Below, piece by piece: positions 1 to 7,517 of a stretch of DNA of 64,000 nucleotides. The position numbers and the translations under genes were made by a program. Under the pieces are notes generated by a model, which worked only from the letters and a program-made list of their open reading frames with translations, ran no database searches and was not told the DNA's origin. The first letter of the stretch is position 1; each line of letters starts with the position of its first letter. This DNA is from Allopusillimonas ginsengisoli (lineage in GTDB: Bacteria > Pseudomonadota > Gammaproteobacteria > Burkholderiales > Burkholderiaceae_B): assembly GCF_004153455.1 (NCBI RefSeq), contig NZ_SDQE01000002.1:186001-250000 (forward strand). The letters run 5' to 3'.

Positions 1-645
1 ACTGACCCCGCCAAGAAAGGCGGAAGCGGGATTTCCGCCTTTGTGGTCGAAGCCGGCAGCCCCGGAATATCATTGGGCAAAATCGACAAGAAAATGGGAC
101 AGCGCGGCGCCCATACCTGTGATGTCGTCTTCGAGAACTGCAGGGTGCCCGCCGAGAATCTGATCGGTGGACGAGAGGGCATAGGCTTCAAAACGGCCAT
201 GAAAGTACTGGACAAAGGCCGTCTGCATATCGCAGCCGTGAGCGTGGGCGTCGCTGAGCGCATGCTGGCGGACACGCTGCGCTACGCGATGGAACGTCAG
301 CAGTTTGGGCAGCCGATTGCCGACTTTCAATTGATCCAGGCCATGCTGGCTGACAGCAAGGCAGAAATCTACGCCGCTCGCTGCATGGTGATCGACGCCG
401 CCCGCAAGCGCGATGCGGGCGAAAACGTATCCACCGAAGCATCTTGCAGCAAGATGTTTGCCACGGAAATGTGTGGGCGGGTCGCTGATCGTTGCGTACA
501 GATCCACGGCGGCGCCGGTTATGTATCCGACTATGCCATCGAACGCTTCTATCGCGATGTCCGGCTGTTTCGGATTTATGAAGGCACCACGCAAATCCAG
601 CAAATCGTCATTGCACGCAATATGATCAAAGACGCACAGCGGTAA
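1..645 (+). CDS. Acyl-CoA dehydrogenase, C-terminal part (5' end outside window)
   Basis: The reading frame is open from base 1, so the gene starts upstream of the window and only about the last 214 residues are present. They contain the C-terminal helical domain of FAD-dependent acyl-CoA dehydrogenases, including the region YGMERQQFG-like (here YAMERQQFGQPI) and the C-terminal block RIYEGTTQIQQIVIARN, whose Glu in YEGT is the usual catalytic base. Family members introduce an alpha,beta double bond into acyl-CoA and pass electrons to ETF. The substrate cannot be told from this part. The next plus-strand gene is more than 200 bp away, so this is the end of its transcription unit. The CoA cluster at 7-10 kb is on the other strand, and any link to it is speculative. 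Confidence 0.93.
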   Translation, partial: TDPAKKGGSGISAFVVEAGSPGISLGKIDKKMGQRGAHTCDVVFENCRVPAENLIGGREGIGFKTAMKVLDKGRLHIAAVSVGVAERMLADTLRYAMERQQFGQPIADFQLIQAMLADSKAEIYAARCMVIDAARKRDAGENVSTEASCSKMFATEMCGRVADRCVQIHGGAGYVSDYAIERFYRDVRLFRIYEGTTQIQQIVIARNMIKDAQR

Positions 646-783
646 TAAACGGCCGGCATCGTCATAACCAGCCAGCAACGCACGTCGCAGCCTCCCAACG
701 CGTCGGATGAGCGCCCTGCTCAGCCCAGGCATTCGCATTCTGCCGGCCCGGGCTGGCGATGTGATGTATTTTCAACACATCGC

Positions 784-825
784 CTAGGGTAAACCCTAGC
801 TATAAATCAGGGTTTACCCTATAAT
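784..825 (+). promoter_or_regulatory. Twin palindromic operator over a -10 box
   Basis: Two copies of a palindrome lie 23 bp apart centre to centre: CTAGGGTAAACCCTAG at 784-799 and AGGGTTTACCCTA at 809-821. The 12-bp cores are exact reverse complements of each other. A consensus -10 hexamer TATAAT (820-825) overlaps the end of the second copy. No good -35 is visible at the right distance, which fits a promoter controlled by a DNA-binding protein. It points to the small gene at 866. The binding protein is unknown. Confidence 0.6.
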
Positions 826-865
826 GCCTATATCGATCATCCATTGACCAGCGAGGGTCCTGAAC

Positions 866-1069
866 ATGGCAAACGTAATGTGTGGCAAACTGGCAACCGC
901 AGGCAATATCCAAATCAGCCATTCCACGGGCACGCCCAAAATCAATCGCGCAGCGTTTGCGCAACGCGCCTGGCAATTGCTCAACAGATTCGACCGCAGC
1001 ATGGCCGGCTATCTAGGCGCACTCGCCGAAGCACGCGTTCGCGCACCCTTCGATCACGACAAGCGCTAA
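866..1069 (+). CDS. Small hypothetical protein (67 aa)
   Basis: I do not recognise this protein. The ATG at 866 is preceded by GAGG at 853-856 and sits about 34 nt after the expected start of a promoter with a consensus TATAAT and two palindromic operators. A rho-independent terminator follows at 1102-1128. Promoter, ribosome site, ORF and terminator therefore frame a single-gene unit, which is the main argument that it is real. The product is basic, with no signal peptide or membrane segment; its central part (AFAQRAWQLLNRFDRSMAGYL, about residues 29-49) could form an amphipathic helix. It may be a small regulatory or stress protein, but that is a guess. Confidence 0.6.
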   Translation: MANVMCGKLATAGNIQISHSTGTPKINRAAFAQRAWQLLNRFDRSMAGYLGALAEARVRAPFDHDKR

Positions 1070-1101
1070 ACCCCCAGCCATCCAGCGGCAACCGCAACGC
1101 A

Positions 1102-1128
1102 GCCTCGGTCATCCACCGAGGCTTTTTT
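1102..1128 (+). terminator. Rho-independent terminator
   Basis: A perfect 8-bp stem GCCTCGGT (1102-1109) and ACCGAGGC (1115-1122) encloses a 5-nt loop and is followed directly by six T residues. It ends the transcript of the small gene at 866-1069. Confidence 0.9.
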
Positions 1129-1213
1129 GTGCGCGCCAGCTACGGCGGCAGCTCCAGGGGCAGATAACATCCATGCTAGTATCTTCTCGCGAAGATCAAT
1201 CAGCAATCTATAT

Positions 1214-2005
1214 ATGGCAGAGGCGTTTGCGTCGTTATCCGCGGGACAAGTCGTCCTTTATGGCCTGCTTTTCTTTGGCGGCATTTATTTTGTGTTTGGC
1301 GGCCTTACCTGGCTGCTGACACGCCATATTTTGCCGGCCTGTGGTGTCGGCCGCCCGCTTGATCCAAGGCCCCTCATGCCGGGGCAACTCAGACGCGAAC
1401 TCCTGCTGTCGTCGGTCTCCATTCTTATATTTGGCACAGGGATGATCTTTCCGTGGGGGCTGGTGCAGTTGGGCTGGGCAACGCTCGCTCCCAACCCAAG
1501 CGCAGGGCGCATTGCCGTCGAGATCCTCGTGCTGCTCGTCTGGAATGACATGCACTTCTGGATTAATCATCGCCTGCTCCATACATCGTGGTTGCGCCGG
1601 TTTCATCTGCCGCACCACAGATCGGTCGTCACAACACCGTTTTCCACCTATGCCTTCCATCCCGTCGAGGCTTTGATGCTGGGCAACGTGATATTGCTGC
1701 CCATGGTTGTCCACGATTTCAGTTTCTGGTCTCTGTTGTCGGTGCCTCTGTTCAGCCTGTTTTTCAATTGCGTCGGCCATGCGAATTATGATTTTTTCCC
1801 CAATGTTTCGTACAGCCATTGGTTTGCCGCCAGTCGCAGGCATCATCTGCATCATGCCTGTTATCAAGGCAACTACGGCTTTCAGTTCACTTTCATGGAC
1901 AGGCTGTTCGGCACGCGACTGCAGGCAGATGCGGCGCGACCGACGATAGCCCGTTATCTGTGCAGACAGTCTACGGTTGATGTCGCCGGGCGGCACAACA
2001 CATGA
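1214..2005 (+). CDS. Sterol desaturase / fatty acid hydroxylase family membrane protein
   Basis: The 263-aa membrane protein has several hydrophobic segments and the histidine clusters of the fatty acid hydroxylase superfamily: NHRLLH and HLPHH near residues 118-136, and HHLHH near residue 216. These bind a non-haem diiron centre that hydroxylates or desaturates lipid substrates in the membrane. The reading frame extends upstream to 1127, but the first residues there do not look like protein, and ATG 1214 begins a typical N-terminal membrane segment. No clear ribosome site precedes it. The stop overlaps the start of the next gene (desaturase), so the two are probably co-translated. It is the first gene of the lipid-type operon. 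The substrate is unknown. Confidence 0.85.
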   Translation: MAEAFASLSAGQVVLYGLLFFGGIYFVFGGLTWLLTRHILPACGVGRPLDPRPLMPGQLRRELLLSSVSILIFGTGMIFPWGLVQLGWATLAPNPSAGRIAVEILVLLVWNDMHFWINHRLLHTSWLRRFHLPHHRSVVTTPFSTYAFHPVEALMLGNVILLPMVVHDFSFWSLLSVPLFSLFFNCVGHANYDFFPNVSYSHWFAASRRHHLHHACYQGNYGFQFTFMDRLFGTRLQADAARPTIARYLCRQSTVDVAGRHNT

Positions 2006-2955
2006 GCAGGCGGCTGGCCCGGTGGATTCGACGCACGCCCCGCCTTCGTCACCGCCGAGACGGCCAAAGCATTGCGTATCTGCTGGCCTTTCCCGCCCTG
2101 ATCCTCTGGCAATGGAATCATGGATTTTCCTTGCCCCTGTACGCCTTGCTGCTTTTTCTTACCTTGGGTGTAGGTGTCATTCATCACAACCACACTCATC
2201 TGCGAATGTGGCACGGTCGCTGGGCAAACCGGATCACCGACGTCATGATCACGCTTTGCCAGGGTCATCCAGCCTGCGTGTTCTGGCCTACACATGTTGC
2301 CAATCACCATCGCCATAAACATGGCGAAAACGATATCGCCCGCACCTATCAATTTGACGAAGGCGACACCAATACCCTATCTGGTTATCTATTGCACCCG
2401 TTTCAGGCCATCGGCGTACTGTATCCGTCGATCTTTGCGTGGGCCGGTCGATTGCGTCGGCATCGCCCTGCCGTGTGGCGCTACTGTCTGCTGCAGTATG
2501 CACTCTGGCTCGGGCTATGGGTAACCGTCTTGCTCATTGATATCAAGAAAGGCATGCTCTTCGTGATTTTGCCGCAGCTTCACGGGCTGCACTGGCTGCT
2601 GGCCACCAACTACCTGCAGCATGCCCATGCCGATGGCCGCCAAGACAGCCGGCGTGGCGCGCCGAGCTATGATTTTGCACGCAATTTTGAAGGACTCGTC
2701 AACCCGCTACTCTTTAATATTGGCCTGCATACCGCACACCATCAGCACTCGCGTGCACACTGGTCCACTCTGACGCGCCTGCACCAGCAGCATTATCGAG
2801 ATCGCGTGACGCCGACATTGAATGAGCGCGGGTTGCTTCCTTACATGTTTCGAGTATTCGTACTGGGAACTTTCTTTCCGCGCTATCGCAGCGCACCGCT
2901 CATGCCGGCCCCTGAACCAGCCCGCAAGCGGGGCAATATTGCTTCCACTTTGTAA
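2002..2955 (+). CDS. Fatty acid desaturase family protein
   Basis: The 317-aa membrane protein carries the three histidine boxes of membrane fatty acid desaturases: HNHTH with WHG just after (about residues 57-68), HVANHH (about 97-102) and HTAHHQHSRAHW (about 247-258). These ligate two irons that use O2 and electrons to desaturate or hydroxylate acyl chains. The start ATG overlaps the stop of the upstream hydroxylase-family gene by 4 nt (ATGA), and the ketoacyl synthase fusion starts 15 nt downstream. The context suggests that it modifies an acyl chain made or extended by this synthase. The desaturation position cannot be read from the sequence. Confidence 0.88.
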   Translation: MSRRLARWIRRTPRLRHRRDGQSIAYLLAFPALILWQWNHGFSLPLYALLLFLTLGVGVIHHNHTHLRMWHGRWANRITDVMITLCQGHPACVFWPTHVANHHRHKHGENDIARTYQFDEGDTNTLSGYLLHPFQAIGVLYPSIFAWAGRLRRHRPAVWRYCLLQYALWLGLWVTVLLIDIKKGMLFVILPQLHGLHWLLATNYLQHAHADGRQDSRRGAPSYDFARNFEGLVNPLLFNIGLHTAHHQHSRAHWSTLTRLHQQHYRDRVTPTLNERGLLPYMFRVFVLGTFFPRYRSAPLMPAPEPARKRGNIASTL

Positions 2956-2970
2956 TCAAGCTCGCCCTCT

Positions 2971-4902
2971 ATGCCTACAGCCTTTGAACATGTCTATCTG
3001 AAAAGCACCGGTTACTTCATGCCAGGAGAGCCCGTGGACAACGAGCAGATGGATGCGTATATTGCCCCGCTTAATCGCGTGTCCCGCCGTATCAAACACC
3101 GCGTGCTGTCCGAAAACGGAATACGCCAGCGTCATTACGCAATTGATGCCGAAGGCAATACAACCATGTCCAATGCCGAGTTGGCTGCACAAGCCATACA
3201 GCATTGCCTGCGGCGTGCACAGATCGATCTCGCCGATGTGTCCTTGCTTGCAAGCGGAACTTCGGGCGGTGACACCCTGATGCCAGGTTTTTCAAATATG
3301 GTCCAGGGCTGGATGTCTGCACCCCCACTGGAAACCCTCTCCGTCCATGGCATTTGCGCCGCGGGTGTCGGCGCCATTCAATCGGTCGCTCAAAGCATTG
3401 AGTTGGGCGCCCACTCCCTGGGCGTGGCCGTAGCCAGCGAGATGCCCTCCCGGCTGTTCAAGCGTTCCCGTTTCGCCGCTCGGGATTACAACACCGATTT
3501 CAACTCACATTTTCTGCGCTGGATGTTGTCGGACGGCGCTGGCGCTGCGCTGTTAGGCAGGCGCGACGCCGGCGGCGGTATTGCGCCGGGGCTGCAACTA
3601 CGGCTCAAATGGGTACACCAGCGTTCTTTCTCCGGTGATTACCCCGTCTGCATGCAACTTGGCATGAGGGAAAATGGCGGGCAGACGCATCTGGACTACC
3701 CATCCTGGGCATCGGCGGAGATGGACGGCGCCCTCTCACTGCGCCAGGATATCCGGCTGCTGCCGCATTTGTTTGATATAGGCATTCATGAGTATGTCGG
3801 TCTTGTGCGCGACAAATGGGTTGATCCCGAACGCATCAGTCACTTCTTGTGCCATTACTCGTCAGAAAAATTCATTCCCGTCGTAGATGCACTGATGAGC
3901 AACGCAGGACTTGCCATTCCTCGGGAACGTTGGTTCAGCAATCTGGCCTGGCGGGGCAACACGGGCGCTGCGTCCATTCTCATCATGCTTGCGGAGTTCC
4001 TTGAAACCCGCGCGCTGGCGCCAGGCGATCAAATCCTATGCTACGTCCCTGAGTCTGGCCGTTTTACGACTTCTTATATGTTGTTTGAGGCGGAAGCGGA
4101 CACGCCAGCAGTTGAATCAAGGCTCGATTCGGCAACACAACAGGTCACAGCGCGAGGTCTGCCGCCCCTATCCACCCAGTCTATGGATGCGGGTGCAATC
4201 GCCCCGCCTCATGATCCGGATCAAGCGCCCGAAGGCTTGGGTCCATTGCTCACCGAGCTCGCAGCCATTTGGCACGATTATCGGTCGCGTGTATGGCGCA
4301 CACCATTACTGCGCGATCTGCGTGAGCACAAGTTCAGTGTTGTCGATTACCAGCGCTGGATGGCAAACTGGATTCCGCAGGTGCGCGAAGGCGCCAAGTG
4401 GATGCGCGAAGCCACGGCATCGCTATCCGACACCTACGCGCCGCTTGCCAGCCTCATTAACACGCATGCGGGCGAAGAACAGGATGATTTCAAGATTCTT
4501 TTCAGCGACTACCAGCGTGCGGGCGGTTCAATCAACGATATTGATGCGTTCCGGCGTAACCCTGGCGGCGAAGCGCTGAACGCTTACCTGCACGCGCTCG
4601 CGGCTACGCGTGATCCCATTGGCCTGCTGGGCGCCATCTATATTATCGAAGGCACAGGCCAACGCATCGTACCTGCTCTCCTGCCCTTGCTCAAAGCCAG
4701 TCTGTCACTGCCGCCAGACGCATTCCGTTTTCTTGAATATCATGGCCATAACGACGAGCACCATCTGGCGCGCTGGCTAAGTGCGGTAGGCTTGGCCCTG
4801 GCGTGCGACGACGCCGGGATTGCCGAACGCAATATCGTCAACACAGCAAGACGAACGGCCGCCCTGTACCTGATGCAGTTCCAGCATGTAAAAGAGCACT
4901 AA
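2971..4902 (+). CDS. Fusion of 3-oxoacyl-ACP synthase III-like domain and haem-oxygenase-like diiron domain
   Basis: This 643-aa protein joins two enzymes. Residues 1-375 form a thiolase-fold KAS III (FabH-like) domain with the complete triad Cys129 (HGICAAG), His295 (LCHYSSEK) and Asn330 (WRGNTGAAS); such enzymes carry out decarboxylating Claisen condensations on acyl thioesters. After a linker rich in Ala and Pro (about 376-420), residues 421-643 resemble the PqqC/TenA-like haem-oxygenase-fold diiron oxidases (UndA, CADD and SznF relatives). Candidate metal ligands are Glu502/Glu503, Glu560 and the H-x3-D-x2-H motif His591-Asp595-His598. Glu560 lies 31 residues before His591, as in SznF. 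The first His ligand is not obvious. A plausible role is condensation followed by oxidative trimming or decarboxylation of a fatty acyl product, but this is inference. Confidence 0.85.
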   Translation: MPTAFEHVYLKSTGYFMPGEPVDNEQMDAYIAPLNRVSRRIKHRVLSENGIRQRHYAIDAEGNTTMSNAELAAQAIQHCLRRAQIDLADVSLLASGTSGGDTLMPGFSNMVQGWMSAPPLETLSVHGICAAGVGAIQSVAQSIELGAHSLGVAVASEMPSRLFKRSRFAARDYNTDFNSHFLRWMLSDGAGAALLGRRDAGGGIAPGLQLRLKWVHQRSFSGDYPVCMQLGMRENGGQTHLDYPSWASAEMDGALSLRQDIRLLPHLFDIGIHEYVGLVRDKWVDPERISHFLCHYSSEKFIPVVDALMSNAGLAIPRERWFSNLAWRGNTGAASILIMLAEFLETRALAPGDQILCYVPESGRFTTSYMLFEAEADTPAVESRLDSATQQVTARGLPPLSTQSMDAGAIAPPHDPDQAPEGLGPLLTELAAIWHDYRSRVWRTPLLRDLREHKFSVVDYQRWMANWIPQVREGAKWMREATASLSDTYAPLASLINTHAGEEQDDFKILFSDYQRAGGSINDIDAFRRNPGGEALNAYLHALAATRDPIGLLGAIYIIEGTGQRIVPALLPLLKASLSLPPDAFRFLEYHGHNDEHHLARWLSAVGLALACDDAGIAERNIVNTARRTAALYLMQFQHVKEH

Positions 4903-4905
4903 CGG

Positions 4906-5817
4906 ATGAAAAACCCGCCCGACTTCAACATTGACCATTTCGACCCCAACGACCCTGATCCCTGGCTGGCCATGTATCTGGATCGCAGCACACCCCTGCC
5001 CGATGAGGTCAAGGCAGCCTGGCTACGCGACTCGGGGTCTCGCGCACGGCAATACCTGCTGCCCTTTCTGCGCCCCATTGCCCGGCTGCTCATTATTCTG
5101 ATCCAGGTCATCAAGACTTTCCTGCCAAAACGCTGGTCAAACTCTGGCTTGCTGCATCGCATACTGGTGTGGGGGCTCAAGCGCTTTGTGCGGCCAGAAG
5201 CCAATTGGCTCATCCTTAGGCACTTCCATCTGGGGTCGCAGATTCTGGCGTTCATCAGCGCCAATTGTCCGACACCTGTTGTGACACACCCGCTGCAGCC
5301 ACGCAATATCGATGAGCTTAGAGATAATCTGTTCGTCCAGCACGATATCAACCTGTATAGCTTCGTGATTCGCCTGAACCAGGCGCTGCGAGAAGCCGGA
5401 GAGGAAATCAAGCCGCCAGCCGAGATCGACTTTTCGATGGTCAAGGCGCCTGATGTGGATCTTGCCGCGATGCCTCACAGTTGGACAAATGTACTGGATT
5501 TGCAAAGCGCGATCGAGCTGTTCACACCGCTTTACCAGCTTTTTCTGACCGACAATGATTTCTGGCGTGCCGCAAACTCACTGCAACTGGACGAGACGAT
5601 CGGGATCTATGCGGCGCAGATTCTTCAGGCGCCGCAGCATCTGATCCTGGTCAACAACAGTCACCCCCTTGTGCCACTCTCAACACTGCGGGCCGGGCAC
5701 CGGCTGGTGTTGCATGGTTTGTCGTCGGAGATGCTGCACTGCCTGTTGATGGAAAAGCGGGCAATCACGCTTATGAATCATGCGGATGGCATGGCTGGCG
5801 GCGCTACCAGCAACTAG
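4906..5817 (+). CDS. Conserved-looking hypothetical protein of the lipid operon
   Basis: I do not recognise this 303-aa protein. Its ATG follows the stop of the KAS III fusion by 3 nt, so it is almost certainly in the same operon. It starts with an acidic, Asp/Pro-rich stretch, has a hydrophobic segment near residues 51-71 (LLPFLRPIARLLIILIQVIKTF) flanked by basic residues, and then a mostly helical region with scattered His and Trp. No cofactor motif is clear. The C-terminus LEMLHCLLMEK-like region is helical. Its job is probably linked to the acyl product of the operon, for example as a membrane-associated partner or enzyme. Its stop overlaps by 4 nt the stop of the convergent MFS gene. Confidence 0.75.
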   Translation: MKNPPDFNIDHFDPNDPDPWLAMYLDRSTPLPDEVKAAWLRDSGSRARQYLLPFLRPIARLLIILIQVIKTFLPKRWSNSGLLHRILVWGLKRFVRPEANWLILRHFHLGSQILAFISANCPTPVVTHPLQPRNIDELRDNLFVQHDINLYSFVIRLNQALREAGEEIKPPAEIDFSMVKAPDVDLAAMPHSWTNVLDLQSAIELFTPLYQLFLTDNDFWRAANSLQLDETIGIYAAQILQAPQHLILVNNSHPLVPLSTLRAGHRLVLHGLSSEMLHCLLMEKRAITLMNHADGMAGGATSN

Positions 5818-7034
5818 GAAGAAAACTGCCGATGCCCACTGGCATGCCACGCCGCCGCCATACCCAAAGCCGTCGCAATCAGCACAAACCCACTGGCAAA
5901 GGCCCACGAGCCGAAGTAATCTCGAAGCACCCCAAGAAGCCAAGGACCAATCGACGCAATCGTATAACCGAATAACTGCGACATCACCGCAAGCTGAAGC
6001 GTAATCGCTGAATTAGGGCTGCGCAGTACTATCATCAATAGCCCAATGCTGAAGGTGCCGCCCTGCCCCAGACCCAGCAAAACGGCATACCACCACGTCC
6101 ACCCCATGTCGCCGTCCACCAAGCCGGCAAAGCCAATAAGAGCTAACAGATACATCGCGATGATCGGCACACGCTGGGTGTCGCTGCGTCCAGCCAGCCA
6201 TACACCACCCAGGGAAGTGATGAGCTGCGCCCCCATGGCAACCGAAAGAACGGCTCCTGCGGATACATCCCCCATACCTCGCCCCACCAGGATGGTGGGC
6301 AACCATGCTGCCGTGCTGTGCGATAGCAGCGATTGCATGCCAGGATTTGCGCAAAGCGAGAGCGATAGCGGATGACACCAAAGCGAAAGGCTAAAACGAG
6401 GGACTGTGAACTGCGACTGTGACGCATTGTCTTGTGTTGCGGCGACAGGGATAGCTCCAGGCAGCCTCCACCAGCACAGCGCGCACAAGGCGGCAGGCAG
6501 CACCCATACCGAGAATGCCAGCGCCCATTGACCTTCCATCAGCGTGCGCAACGGCTCCGTGACACCTGCAGCCAGCACACCCCCTAGACACAAGGCAAAG
6601 CTCAACACGGCAGTGCCCACAGATCTCGCCGGCTGAGGCATTTGACGTACCAGGCCGGGTAGCGTCGCATTCGCGATGCCGATGCTGAGACCGATCACAA
6701 CAGTGCCGACCCACAGCGCCCCAACCCCGTAATCCGGCGACAGCGATTGCGAGCGGATAGCAATGCCGCCAGCCAAGCCTATCAGCGACCATGCTATTAC
6801 TCGCGGACTCTCAATATTCCAGGCGGCCAACAGTAAAGCAGCCGGGGAAGACAGGGCGAGTAACAAGACAGGGAGTGAAGTCAGCAACCCGGCAGCGCCA
6901 GCCGTCAAGCCCAAGTCGCTCTGTATGACAGGCAACAAAGGCGATACGCTGATAATCGCTGGGCGCAGGTTGACGCCAGTCAGCAAAATAGCAGCGACAA
7001 AGCGTCCACATCCTTGCGCACCTGCGTTTTGCAT
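5814..7034 (-). CDS. MFS transporter, CynX/NimT-like
   Basis: This is a 12-helix major facilitator of 406 aa. The N-terminal helix and loop GVNLRPAIISVSPLLPVIQSDLGL and the following AGLLTSLPVLLLALSSP match the CynX/NimT branch (cyanate, nitroimidazole and organic anion carriers). The frame opens at a GTG at 7046, but GGAGGA lies just upstream of ATG 7034, so 7034 is the better start. It is the last gene of the long minus-strand operon that carries an ABC importer and CoA genes, so it could export a by-product or import a second substrate. The substrate is unknown. Confidence 0.85.
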   Translation of the reverse strand: MQNAGAQGCGRFVAAILLTGVNLRPAIISVSPLLPVIQSDLGLTAGAAGLLTSLPVLLLALSSPAALLLAAWNIESPRVIAWSLIGLAGGIAIRSQSLSPDYGVGALWVGTVVIGLSIGIANATLPGLVRQMPQPARSVGTAVLSFALCLGGVLAAGVTEPLRTLMEGQWALAFSVWVLPAALCALCWWRLPGAIPVAATQDNASQSQFTVPRFSLSLWCHPLSLSLCANPGMQSLLSHSTAAWLPTILVGRGMGDVSAGAVLSVAMGAQLITSLGGVWLAGRSDTQRVPIIAMYLLALIGFAGLVDGDMGWTWWYAVLLGLGQGGTFSIGLLMIVLRSPNSAITLQLAVMSQLFGYTIASIGPWLLGVLRDYFGSWAFASGFVLIATALGMAAAWHASGHRQFSS

Positions 7035-7097
7035 GTATTCCTCCACCGCGCCTAACCCTTATCGCAAGCGCGGTAATGACCTCCTGGCCCCCATCAG

Positions 7098-7517
7098 TCA
7101 TTCGCTCAGGCGAGGCCTGAAAATCGGTAGAGGATAACGCGCTACAGATTCAGGATCATTTGCCAGTTCGACGGCCATTCCACTCTTCACATCTTGCGAC
7201 AATACGCGCGCGAGCAACGTAGGCCCCTCCTCCAGCACGATTTCTGCCAATGCAATCGGCGTTTCGTCATTGAACGATGGATGATTGGGGCGATGGATCA
7301 TACTGTAGGAAACAACCCTGCCGCGCCCGCTGGCTTTGATCCAGGAGAGCGAATCGCTCCAACAGTGCGGGCACATGGGCCGGGGATAGAAAATCATCGC
7401 ATGGCAGCCTGCACATTGCTGAAGCATGAGCGAGCCGTTCTTCCACCCTTCCAGATAAGTTCGGTTGTCGCGATCCACCACTGGCTGCGGGTATGCTCTG
7501 TTGTCAGATATATTCAC
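7098..7517 (-). CDS. OB-fold zinc-ribbon protein (DUF35 type)
   Basis: The 139-aa protein has a rubredoxin-like zinc ribbon, C-x2-C (CAGC, residues 35-38) and C-x2-C (CPHC, residues 49-52), followed by an OB fold (GRGRVVSYSMIHRPNHPSF and onwards). DUF35 proteins are the small partners of thiolase-like enzymes, as in the steroid side-chain aldolase complex with Ltp2 or in archaeal HMG-CoA synthase with thiolase. Its start overlaps the stop of the thiolase-like gene by 4 nt, which fits formation of such a complex. Confidence 0.9.
   Translation of the reverse strand: MNISDNRAYPQPVVDRDNRTYLEGWKNGSLMLQQCAGCHAMIFYPRPMCPHCWSDSLSWIKASGRGRVVSYSMIHRPNHPSFNDETPIALAEIVLEEGPTLLARVLSQDVKSGMAVELANDPESVARYPLPIFRPRLSE

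Noticed and set aside
1235-1996. 253-aa minus-strand ORF opposite the hydroxylase gene
   Set aside because: It is antisense to a gene with clear His-box motifs, and its translation has no family features.
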